Source: Pseudomonas putida (GTDB taxonomy: Bacteria; Pseudomonadota; Gammaproteobacteria; Pseudomonadales; Pseudomonadaceae). Taken from it: DNA of 64,000 bases. The position numbers and the translations under genes were made by a program. The notes under the pieces were generated by a model. That model saw only the letters and a program-made list of their open reading frames with translations. It was not told the origin of the DNA and searched no databases. The stretch lies in the NCBI RefSeq assembly GCF_002906855.1, contig NZ_MINI01000038.1, forward strand, positions 558,001 through 622,000, read 5' to 3'. Shown in pieces: positions 27,714 through 35,644 of this stretch; the first letter of the stretch is position 1; the number at the start of each line of letters is the position of its first letter.

Positions 27714-28516
27714 AGCTGATAGTGGCCGAACCTTTCAAGCGCCTATGGGCCGGGCGTGACGCCTTCGAGGCCGTGGAAGCGCTGCAAGGCGAGGTCTATC
27801 GCGAGCTGGAAGGCCGTCGCACGCTGCGTACCGAAGTCCAGGGCGAAGGCTTCTTTGTCAAGATTCACCGCGGCATCGGCTGGGGCGAGATCTTTAAGAA
27901 CCTGCTCACCGCCAAACTGCCGGTGCTGGGTGCCGGCCAGGAATGGCAGGCCATCCAGCGCCTGCATGAGGTGGGCGTGCCGACCATGACCGCCGTGGCC
28001 TATGGCGAGCGCGGCAGCAACCCGGCCAGCCAGCATTCGTTCATCATCACCGAAGAGCTGGCGCCGACCATCAGCCTGGAAGATTTCAGCATCGACTGGG
28101 TGAAAAAACCGCCCGAGCCGCGTCTGAAGCGTGCGCTGATTGCTGAAGTAGCGAAGATGACCGGCGGCATGCACCGCGCCGGGGTCAATCACCGCGACTG
28201 CTACATCTGCCACTTCCTGCTGCACACCGACCGACCGGTGACGCCGGAAGACTTCAAACTGTCGGTCATCGACCTGCACCGCGCGCAGACCCGGGCGAAA
28301 ATCAGCCGCCGCTGGCGTGACAAGGACCTGGCCGCGCTGTACTTCTCGGCGCTGGACATCGGCTTGACCCGGCGCGACAAGCTGCGCTTCCTGCGCGGTT
28401 ATTTCCAGCAACCGTTGCGGCAGATCCTGGCCGAGGAGGCCGCGCTGCTCGCCTGGCTCGAACGCAAGGCGCAGAAGCTCTACGATCGCAAGCAACGCTA
28501 TGGGGATGCACTCTGA
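27710..28516 (+). CDS. waaP: LPS core heptose(I) kinase
   Basis: Phosphorylates heptose I of the inner core (268 aa), a modification known to be essential in P. aeruginosa. Kinase-fold marks: the ATP-binding Lys in FFVKIHRGIGWGEIFKNL (about residue 47), the catalytic Asp in NHRDCYICHFLLH (about residue 163) and a metal-binding Asp in LSVIDLHRAQTR. Start overlaps waaG (ATGA). Confidence 0.94.
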   Translation: MKLIVAEPFKRLWAGRDAFEAVEALQGEVYRELEGRRTLRTEVQGEGFFVKIHRGIGWGEIFKNLLTAKLPVLGAGQEWQAIQRLHEVGVPTMTAVAYGERGSNPASQHSFIITEELAPTISLEDFSIDWVKKPPEPRLKRALIAEVAKMTGGMHRAGVNHRDCYICHFLLHTDRPVTPEDFKLSVIDLHRAQTRAKISRRWRDKDLAALYFSALDIGLTRRDKLRFLRGYFQQPLRQILAEEAALLAWLERKAQKLYDRKQRYGDAL

Positions 28517-29250
28517 TGGCGGGTTGGACACTGGCGCCAGGCTACGAACATCTGGCGTCGGACTTTGGCAGCCTCGATGCGGTCTTTGCCCTCAAGGGCG
28601 AACACCTCACGCGTGATCCGCTCAGCGAGGTCATCCGCATCGAGCGTGACGGGGTCAACTACTACGTCAAGCGCTACACCGGCGCTGGCAAGCATATGCG
28701 TCGCTACCTGGGCCGGCCACGTATCAAGGCCGAATGGCAGAACCTCAAGCAGTTCGCCAAGTGGGAGATTCCCACGGCCGAAGTGGTGGGCTGGGGCCTG
28801 GAACGCAAAGGCCTGGCCTTTGGCCGTGGCGCGATGATCACCCGTGAGCTGCCGCACACCGAAGACCTCTCGGCCTTGGCTGAGCGCAACGACCCACGCC
28901 TGGCCGACCGGATGTGGGTCGACAAGCTGAGCCGTCAGCTGGCGCGCCACACCCGGGTGATGCACGAGCACCGTTTCGCCCACAACGACCTGAAATGGCG
29001 CAACTTGCTGGTCGACGACCTGGGCACGCTGTTCTTCATCGACTGCCCGACCGGTGACTTCTGGCGCGGCTTCATGTGGCGCCACCGCATGATCAAAGAC
29101 CTGGCCTGCCTGGACAAGGTGGCCAAATATCACCTGTCGGCGACCCAGCGCCTGCGCTTCTACCTGCAGTACCGTGGGCGTCAGCGCCTGAATGTGCGCG
29201 ACAAGCGACGCATTCGCCAGGTGCTGAGCTTCTTCGAGGGAAGGGAATGA
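28516..29250 (+). CDS. LPS core kinase, InaA/WapP-like
   Basis: A 244-aa kinase-fold protein overlapping waaP by one base (stop and start share the A of TGATG). It holds an ATP-binding Lys in YYVKRYTGAGKHMRRYLG, a catalytic Asp in HRFAHNDLKWRNLLV and a metal-binding Asp in FFIDCPTGDFW, so all catalytic residues are present. Position matches the second kinase of the P. aeruginosa core operon (WapP), which phosphorylates heptose II; this assignment is by position and family, not proven. C-terminus is basic (RQRLNVRDKRRIRQVL). Confidence 0.82.
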   Translation: MAGWTLAPGYEHLASDFGSLDAVFALKGEHLTRDPLSEVIRIERDGVNYYVKRYTGAGKHMRRYLGRPRIKAEWQNLKQFAKWEIPTAEVVGWGLERKGLAFGRGAMITRELPHTEDLSALAERNDPRLADRMWVDKLSRQLARHTRVMHEHRFAHNDLKWRNLLVDDLGTLFFIDCPTGDFWRGFMWRHRMIKDLACLDKVAKYHLSATQRLRFYLQYRGRQRLNVRDKRRIRQVLSFFEGRE

Positions 29251-29999
29251 CCGATTACCTGGCCAGCGCGGACCTCGCGCTGCTCAAACGCCATGGCTTG
29301 AACGACTTCGAAGCGCTGTGGGCGCTGCAGCTTGACGCCGTGGACGAACCCAACACCGGCCGTGGCGGCTGGAGCAGCGTCTACCGCCTGGAGCTTGAAG
29401 GCAAAGGCTATTACCTCAAGCGCCAGAGCGATTACCTGACCCGCACCCTGCACCGGCCGTTTGGCGAACCGACCTTCGCCCGCGAATTCCGCAATATCAG
29501 CCGCTACCAGAAACTGCGCATCCCGGCTTTGCAGGCCGTGTTCTACGGCGAGCGCAAGCAGAACGGCCAGCACCGGGCGATCCTGATGACCCGTGCGCTG
29601 GACGAATGGAGCGACCTGGAGGGCCTGCTGGCCCAGTGGTCACAGCTTGCCGATGATACCCGGGTGGGCATCCTCAAGGCCTGCGGACATCTGGCGCGTA
29701 CCCTGCACGGTGCCGGCCAGGTGCACGGCTGTTTCTATCCCAAGCACATCTTCCTGCGCCAACGCCGCGAAGGCTGGGAAGCCCAGCTGATAGACCTGGA
29801 AAAGACCCGGCCGTTGCTGTTCGGCATGCGCGACCGCCTGCGCGATCTGGAGCCGCTGCTGCGCCGTGCCAGTGCCTGGAGCGAGGCGGACGTGCGCCAG
29901 TTGCTGGCCGCCTACCTGCAGCAGCCTGCTGACAGCGCCCTGGTCGACACCTGGCTGCAACGTCTGATGCAACGCCGTCGTGAAAAAGAGGCCCGTTGA
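29247..29999 (+). CDS. InaA-family kinase-like protein lacking the catalytic Asp
   Basis: A 250-aa kinase-fold protein starting in a 4-base overlap with the previous gene (ATGA). The nucleotide-binding part is recognisable (GGWSSVYRLELEGKGYYLKRQS), and a DLEK-type Asp follows in AQLIDLEKTRP. At the position of the catalytic HRD-like loop it reads VHGCFYPKHIFLR, aligning with the waaP HRDCYICHFLL so that Cys replaces Asp. It may be a pseudokinase, an LPS kinase with altered chemistry, or a sugar-binding scaffold. Family assignment is firm; activity is open. Confidence 0.8.
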   Translation: MTDYLASADLALLKRHGLNDFEALWALQLDAVDEPNTGRGGWSSVYRLELEGKGYYLKRQSDYLTRTLHRPFGEPTFAREFRNISRYQKLRIPALQAVFYGERKQNGQHRAILMTRALDEWSDLEGLLAQWSQLADDTRVGILKACGHLARTLHGAGQVHGCFYPKHIFLRQRREGWEAQLIDLEKTRPLLFGMRDRLRDLEPLLRRASAWSEADVRQLLAAYLQQPADSALVDTWLQRLMQRRREKEAR

Positions 30000-31441
30000 T
30001 GCGTTTGTCCCAACTCAAAGACGCCGGGCGCAGCCCGACACTGCCCTTGAGCATCACCCTCGCCGATGCCGCCGGCACGGCGGACCTGCAATTGCTCAGG
30101 CTGCTGCGGGTGTTGCCTGGCCAGCGCTATGTCGGCGCTGGCATCTGGCGCGGCACCCCGGTGCTGGCCAAGTTGCTGGTCGGCAGCAATGCTGCACGGC
30201 ATTTCCAGCGCGAACTGGATGGCGTGAAGCTGCTGGCCAAAGAGGGCCTGACCACACCGCAACTGCTGGCCGACGGCCTGAAGGAAGGCGAGGGCGGCTG
30301 GCTGCTGTTCGAGTTCCTCGATGGCGCTGAAAGCCTGGCCGATGCCTGGGCTGCGGTGGAAAACCTGCCGGTACTGGCCGACGAGCAGCACCTGGTCCTG
30401 GGCGAAGCCCTCACGGCCGTGGCACAGATGCATGCCCAAGGCCTGTGGCAGGAAGACCTGCACCTGGACAACCTGTTGCGCCACGGCGGCAAGCTGTACC
30501 TGATCGACGGCGCCGGCATCAAGGCAGAGACGCCCGGTCAGCAGCTGTCGCGCCCACGTGTGCTGGAAAACCTCGGGGTGTTTTTTGCCCAGTTGCCCAA
30601 GCGCCTGGAGCCGTTCATCGAAGAGTTGCTGGTGCACTACCTGCTGGCCAACGCCGAGCATGCGCTGCCGATGGAGGCGCTGCAGAAGCAGGTGGACAAG
30701 GTGCGCAGCTGGCGGCAGAAGGATTACCTGGAAAAGGCCGGTCGCGAGTGCAGCCTGTTCAGCGTCGAGCGCAGCCTTTCGGGCCTGCGCGCAATTCGTC
30801 GCAGCGAGGTGGACGCCATGCTGCCGGTGTTGGAGCAGGCCGACGCGCTGATCGACAAGGGCCACCTGTACAAGACCGGAGGTGCGGCCAGCGTGGCGCG
30901 CATCGAGGTGAACGGTCGCAAGCTGGTGCTCAAGCGCTATAACATCAAGAACACCGCGCACTGGTTCAAGCGGTTCTGGCGCCCGAGTCGCGCCTGGCAT
31001 TCGTGGATCGAAGGGCACCGCCTGGAATTCCTCGACATCGCCACGCCCCGCCCGCTGGCGGTGCTGGAGCAACGGGTGATGGGCCTGCGCAGCCGCGCTT
31101 ACCTGGTCACCGAGTATGTCGATGGCCCGGACCTGACTGAGTGCTTTGCGCCCTACGTGGAAAATGGGGATGCGCCTGAAGAGCAGGTCGATGCGTTGGT
31201 GCATGTGATGCAGCAGCTGATCCGCGAGCGTATCAGCCATGGCGACTTCAAGGGGCACAACCTGTTCTGGCACAACGGCCAATGGTCGCTGATCGACCTC
31301 GACGCCATGTGCCAGCACGCCACCCAGCTCAGCTTCGCACCGGCCTATGCCCGGGACCGAGCGCGCTTGCTGCGCAACTGGCCTACGGGCAGTGCCTTGC
31401 ATCAGCGGCTCGACCGCCTGCTGCCCAAGCTGACCGAGTAA
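29999..31441 (+). CDS. Tandem two-domain LPS kinase-like protein
   Basis: A 480-aa protein containing two kinase-fold domains in a row. Domain 1 (about 1-230) has VLAKLLVGSNAARHF, then WQEDLHLDNLLRHGGKLYLIDG, with both Asp residues. Domain 2 (about 260-480) has KLVLKRYNIKNTAHWFKRFW and ISHGDFKGHNLFWHNGQWSLIDLDAM, also complete. The two units are not obviously alike beyond the fold. Start ATG shares a base with the preceding TGA. Last gene of the waaF operon; its final 40 bases overlap the end of the convergent DUF6543-like gene. A role in phosphorylating or assembling the LPS core is inferred from context. Confidence 0.82.
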   Translation: MRLSQLKDAGRSPTLPLSITLADAAGTADLQLLRLLRVLPGQRYVGAGIWRGTPVLAKLLVGSNAARHFQRELDGVKLLAKEGLTTPQLLADGLKEGEGGWLLFEFLDGAESLADAWAAVENLPVLADEQHLVLGEALTAVAQMHAQGLWQEDLHLDNLLRHGGKLYLIDGAGIKAETPGQQLSRPRVLENLGVFFAQLPKRLEPFIEELLVHYLLANAEHALPMEALQKQVDKVRSWRQKDYLEKAGRECSLFSVERSLSGLRAIRRSEVDAMLPVLEQADALIDKGHLYKTGGAASVARIEVNGRKLVLKRYNIKNTAHWFKRFWRPSRAWHSWIEGHRLEFLDIATPRPLAVLEQRVMGLRSRAYLVTEYVDGPDLTECFAPYVENGDAPEEQVDALVHVMQQLIRERISHGDFKGHNLFWHNGQWSLIDLDAMCQHATQLSFAPAYARDRARLLRNWPTGSALHQRLDRLLPKLTE

Positions 31442-34206
31442 GCCTCAGGCAGGGCCAGCCAGTCGCTGCTGCGCCCAGCCTGACGCAGGCGGATGCGCCA
31501 CTGGCCATCCCGCCAGCGCAGGATGGCCCATGGCACGACGCCGGCGTTGGTGGCTTCGGGGATCTGCAAGTGATAGTGACCGGCCAGCAGGTGGCGCCGC
31601 AGTGGCAGCTGACCGCCCTGGGTCTGCAGGTAGAGCTGTAGATGATCCGTGAACAGGCCCTCGGCGTCGCTGCTCGGTAAGCCGGCCAGCCGCACCTGCA
31701 GGCGACAATCGTCGAACAGGCGTACCAGGTCCGGGAGGCCGTCGTACCAGAACAGTGGCGAGTCGATGACCCAATTGCCGTCCGCCAGACGCTTGATTGG
31801 CTGCGTGAGATAGGCATCCGGGCGGTCAGGGTCGATGGCCCGCCAGCGGCTGCCATCGAACGTGACCTTGAAGTAACGGCCTTGGGCATCCTGAATGAAG
31901 TACTCGGACAAGCCGTCGAAGGCGGAAGTTTTTTCAAACACTTCCTCGCCGTACACGCCGCCGATGCGATAGCGCAGGTTGCTCGTTTCAGGGGTCACAC
32001 TGAAACGTGGCGGCAGTGGCAGCGGCGGTTGCTTGGGCATTCCCCGCAGCATGCGGCGCATCAGCCCGGTGCTGGCCAGGCTGGTACCCGCATCATTGAG
32101 GTGGCTCAGGGCATTGTAGGCATGGTTGAGCACTCCATTGAGGTCCTCCTGGCGGTAGGCGTCAATGCCGTTCCAGATCTCCAGTGCCATGCGCCCGAGT
32201 GCCAACGGGACCATGAGTTTGGTCGGCAGGAGGAGGCTGATCAGGTCCAGTAAGGTCCAGCTTAGTTTCAGCGCCTGTTCGGCATCCACTTCGGCAGTGC
32301 TGTGGCTGTTGGCGTCTGCCGCTGCCAGCATGCCGCGAACTTCGGCCATGTAACAGGCCAGGAACAAGTCGTCGTCGATGGCCGGTGTCTCTAACACTCG
32401 GCCCAGGCGCCCTCTGAGCAGCAGCTTCTCGACCTGCGCAGCGGGCAGGAGCGGCAGGCGCCGGGCGAAGTAGGTGCGCAGCAAAGGCTTGTCGCGCAGC
32501 AGGCGCAGCAGTGCACGGGGGTTGGCAAATGAGCGCCAGGCGCGTCGGTCCGGTGCGTTGGGTGTATAGAGCACGAAGGCGGTGATGTTGCGTGAGCCAC
32601 TGGCTAGCAATAGCACTCCCTGCACGGTGTTGCGTTGGATCAACAGCTGGCGGGCAATCACCGCGTGCCCGTCCACGCGCGGGCGCAAGGCATTGTGCGG
32701 TTGCGACAGCAACTGCTCCACCCAGCGATAGTGGCGCTCTGACCAGTCCTTGGAGAGGTGTCCGGCGTAACGTGCCTTGGCCGCTTCGGCGCGCATGCGT
32801 GCACGGTTGACCATGCTGTGTGCATGCAACCGCCACTTGCCTTCCACTGAGTCGATCAACTGCGTGCGCAGGTAGCTGGCGTAGCTGTCACCGACATTCA
32901 GGCTTCTGACCAGCGTCTTGATGTAGCTTGGGTTCAGCTGCGCCGGCAGGGCTGTGCCGTCGCTCCTGGCTACCCGTGCGGTCAGCCAGTAGTCATAGTC
33001 GAACCAGGCAAGATTGCGGATGGCCAGCTCATCCAGCGGGTAACTGGCATGGATGGCCTCGACCAGTTCTCCGCCAACGTTCTGGAAGCCCCGCCAGGTC
33101 ACGTAGGACGAAGGTTGCAAGGGGTTGAGCCAGGGCCCGGTCTGGCGTGTGTACACCACCTTGACCAGGATCTCTGACGGCTCAACGGTCAAGCCCAGGT
33201 CATGACGAAGGCGGTTTCGTACGCGTTGCCTGGCCCAGCCCTGCAGCGATTCGCGTTGCTGGAACTGCTTGAGCGTGAGGATGCCGGGAGCGGCGACTTG
33301 CTCGCCGGTAGCGATAAGCTCCTGCATCCCTTGCATGATGTGTGCGAGCGCCTGAGGCGTTGCCGAGCGCAGCCAGTCGGGCAGGTTTTTATCCAGGAGC
33401 GCCGCATAGCGGGTGTCGAGCAGTGCCTTGCTGCCAGCCTCCACGCGCAGTGCCATGGCCTCGCGCAGCTTTTCGGCCGCTCGCTCCGGGGCGTTGGCCG
33501 GCAGTGTCGACCAGGTCTGGTTGAGGCGCAGGCGCTGGGCTTCCAGCAGGCAGTCGACCTGCGCTTGCAACGGGTCATCGGCGTACCACTCGTAGCGCAG
33601 GCGGTCGGCCAGGCGGGCATTCTCGATTTGCGTATCGTTCACCAGCAACTGCAGCAATGGCCCGCTTTGAAGTGGATCGTCCAGGCGCTCGCACAGCTCT
33701 TGGTGCAGTTCGTGCAGCGAGGAATAGGCTTCCATGCCCTGTGCCAAGCCCAATAGCAGTGCAGGGCCGGTTGCCTGGTCGGCTTCGAGGTTTTGCCCTT
33801 CTGCCTTTCCGGTGACGATCACGAACATGCCCGGCAGTGCCGCGCGCCATGCCGGGCTGCCGCGCAAGAGCACCGGGCGGTAGGCCTGGGCGCGACGTGC
33901 GAGCGGCTGGTGCCGGCGCTGCCAGGCATGAGGAAGGTCGAGGAAGGTGCCGATGACACTGGCCAGGTCCGCGCTCAACGTCTGGTCGGCCGCGCGCAGG
34001 TCGGCCTCGGCATGCATCATCGCCCGGCGGATGTCGGCCAGCCGGGTGGCGCGCGAGCGGCCTTGGCTGTCGGTGGCGGCCCAATAGTCGGCGAGCTCGC
34101 CATGCAGGTGCTGACGTGACTGCGGTGGCAGGGTGACAACTGGCATCGCTTCGAGCAAGGCCAGCACCTGGTGGTGCAGGAAATCAATACGTTGCAGGGG
34201 TAGCAT
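31402..34206 (-). CDS. Large DUF6543-like protein (dermonecrotic-toxin-related fold)
   Basis: A 934-aa protein on the minus strand, recognised by overall character as belonging to the large Pseudomonas family DUF6543 rather than by a catalytic motif. It begins without a signal peptide (MLPLQRIDFLHHQVLALLEAMP), is mostly helical and charged, and has one moderately hydrophobic segment (LLDLISLLLPTKLMVPLALG, about residues 655-675). Family members are often much longer with C-terminal toxin or LRR parts; this one ends early with low-complexity GSRRSSR. The start follows GGAGAGCGGAAC. Its last 13 codons are antisense to the LPS kinase gene. Function is unknown. Confidence 0.65.
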   Translation of the reverse strand: MLPLQRIDFLHHQVLALLEAMPVVTLPPQSRQHLHGELADYWAATDSQGRSRATRLADIRRAMMHAEADLRAADQTLSADLASVIGTFLDLPHAWQRRHQPLARRAQAYRPVLLRGSPAWRAALPGMFVIVTGKAEGQNLEADQATGPALLLGLAQGMEAYSSLHELHQELCERLDDPLQSGPLLQLLVNDTQIENARLADRLRYEWYADDPLQAQVDCLLEAQRLRLNQTWSTLPANAPERAAEKLREAMALRVEAGSKALLDTRYAALLDKNLPDWLRSATPQALAHIMQGMQELIATGEQVAAPGILTLKQFQQRESLQGWARQRVRNRLRHDLGLTVEPSEILVKVVYTRQTGPWLNPLQPSSYVTWRGFQNVGGELVEAIHASYPLDELAIRNLAWFDYDYWLTARVARSDGTALPAQLNPSYIKTLVRSLNVGDSYASYLRTQLIDSVEGKWRLHAHSMVNRARMRAEAAKARYAGHLSKDWSERHYRWVEQLLSQPHNALRPRVDGHAVIARQLLIQRNTVQGVLLLASGSRNITAFVLYTPNAPDRRAWRSFANPRALLRLLRDKPLLRTYFARRLPLLPAAQVEKLLLRGRLGRVLETPAIDDDLFLACYMAEVRGMLAAADANSHSTAEVDAEQALKLSWTLLDLISLLLPTKLMVPLALGRMALEIWNGIDAYRQEDLNGVLNHAYNALSHLNDAGTSLASTGLMRRMLRGMPKQPPLPLPPRFSVTPETSNLRYRIGGVYGEEVFEKTSAFDGLSEYFIQDAQGRYFKVTFDGSRWRAIDPDRPDAYLTQPIKRLADGNWVIDSPLFWYDGLPDLVRLFDDCRLQVRLAGLPSSDAEGLFTDHLQLYLQTQGGQLPLRRHLLAGHYHLQIPEATNAGVVPWAILRWRDGQWRIRLRQAGRSSDWLALPEAYSVSLGSRRSSR

Positions 34207-34279
34207 GTTCCGCTCTCCGCGAGTCAGGGAGCGGGCATGCTCAGGCGAGCAGGTGGCGCCTGGGAGTTAAACGTCTACC

Positions 34280-34453
34280 TCACTGGAGCAGGCCGCGCAG
34301 GCTAAGCCACGCGGGTATGCCAAGGCCAAGCCAGGCGAGCATGTCCCAGGCACCATCACCGAGCAGGGCGGCGAACAGCCCCAGCGCGCCCAGCAAGGCA
34401 ATGGCGGCTGGCCAGACGAGCACTCTGGCAGTTGATCGCGAACGATGGCTCAT
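34280..34453 (-). CDS. Small membrane protein coupled to the PepSY gene
   Basis: A 57-aa protein with two hydrophobic helices (ARVLVWPAAIALLGALGLFAALLG split by GDGAWDML then AWLGLGIPAWLSL). The start is ATG at 34453, chosen because it overlaps the PepSY gene stop by 4 bases (ATGA). The frame is open upstream but those codons are antisense-type sequence in the PepSY gene. It is the last gene of the siderophore-uptake cluster and likely assists the PepSY protein in the inner membrane. I do not recognise a named family. Confidence 0.6.
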   Translation of the reverse strand: MSHRSRSTARVLVWPAAIALLGALGLFAALLGDGAWDMLAWLGLGIPAWLSLRGLLQ

Positions 34454-35562
34454 GCCTTTGCCTCCCGTGGCCGGCGTTGCTTGCCCCACCAGAGGTACAC
34501 GCCGCTGCCGAGCACGATGATGGTCAGCACGTCCAGCACCGCCCACAGGATCTGCATCGGACGGCCACCGTAGTCGCCGAAGTGCAGCGGTTGCGACAGC
34601 CCCATGGCGTCCATGTACCAGGGCCGCTCACCGACTGCGGTCACCTCAAGCGTGCGGGCATCGATCAGCACCGGTGTGAACAAGTGCGAGCTCAGGTGGC
34701 TGGCGCCGTTCATGAACACTGCGTAATGGTGCTCGCTGGAGAAGCGTGTGCCAGGGAACGCGATGAAGTCCGGGCGCATGCCGGGTGCGGCCTGTTCGGC
34801 GATGTCCAGCAAGCGGCTGGCTGGCGCCCTTTCGGTGAGCGGCGGGGCATCACGATAAGGGGCGACCATGGCGGCCAGGCTGTCGTTGCGCCAGGCGGCG
34901 ATGACCAGGTCGGAGAGGGCGCTGATCACGCCGGTGACGCCGACAGTCAAGGCCCAGGCCAGGGTGACCACGCCGATCAGGTTGTGCAGGTCGAGCCAGC
35001 GCAGGCGGCGGGACTTGTCGGTGCGTACGGTGGCGAACTCCAGGCGGCGCATGAACGGTGCGTAGAGCACGCTGCCGGAGACGATCGCAACGACGAACAG
35101 CACGCCCATGAAGGCCAGCAGCAGCTTGCCGGGGAGGCCGGCGAACATGTCTACGTGCAGGCGCAGCATGAGCATCATGAACCCGCCATTGGCGGCCGGC
35201 ATCGCCACGGCTTCGCCGGTGCGGGCGTCGAGCATGAAGGTATGGGAAGAATTGGGTTCGGTGCCGGCGGTGGCAGCTGTGATCGCAAGTACGCCGTTGG
35301 GTTGGTCCTTATCGAAGCCGAAGTACTGCACGACCTCACCGAAGCGGTGCTGCTCAGCTTTCAGCACCAGCTGTTGCAGGTCCAGGTGCGGGGTGCCGGC
35401 GGGCATCTCGCGCAGTTCTGCGGCATCGCCGAGCAGGTGTTCGAGTTCGTGGTGGAAGATCAGCGGCAGGCCGGTGAGTGCCAGCAACAGCAGGAACAGG
35501 GTGCAGACCAGGCTGCTCCAGGTGTGGACCACGGACCAGCGGCGGATAGTTGGGCTTTTCAT
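34450..35562 (-). CDS. PepSY-associated transmembrane protein (putative ferric-siderophore reductase)
   Basis: A 370-aa inner-membrane protein with four transmembrane helices: SLVCTLFLLLLALTGLPLIF near the start, LLLAFMGVLFVVAIVSGSVL, IGVVTLAWALTVGVTGVI, and ILWAVLDVLTIIVLGSGVYLWWG near the end, with PepSY-type periplasmic parts between. This architecture is shared by PiuB/FpvG-like proteins that reduce ferric siderophores. Lying just downstream of a TonB receptor gene strengthens that reading. ATG at 35562 (MKSPTIRRW) is chosen over the upstream frame, though the SD is weak. Confidence 0.82.
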   Translation of the reverse strand: MKSPTIRRWSVVHTWSSLVCTLFLLLLALTGLPLIFHHELEHLLGDAAELREMPAGTPHLDLQQLVLKAEQHRFGEVVQYFGFDKDQPNGVLAITAATAGTEPNSSHTFMLDARTGEAVAMPAANGGFMMLMLRLHVDMFAGLPGKLLLAFMGVLFVVAIVSGSVLYAPFMRRLEFATVRTDKSRRLRWLDLHNLIGVVTLAWALTVGVTGVISALSDLVIAAWRNDSLAAMVAPYRDAPPLTERAPASRLLDIAEQAAPGMRPDFIAFPGTRFSSEHHYAVFMNGASHLSSHLFTPVLIDARTLEVTAVGERPWYMDAMGLSQPLHFGDYGGRPMQILWAVLDVLTIIVLGSGVYLWWGKQRRPREAKA

Positions 35563-35644
35563 TACATTATGTTTCTCAACGTCCAGAAAGACCAAAGCCG
35601 CCCCAGGTGGACGGCTTGGTCGACATGCTCAGCCAGTCAGGTCA

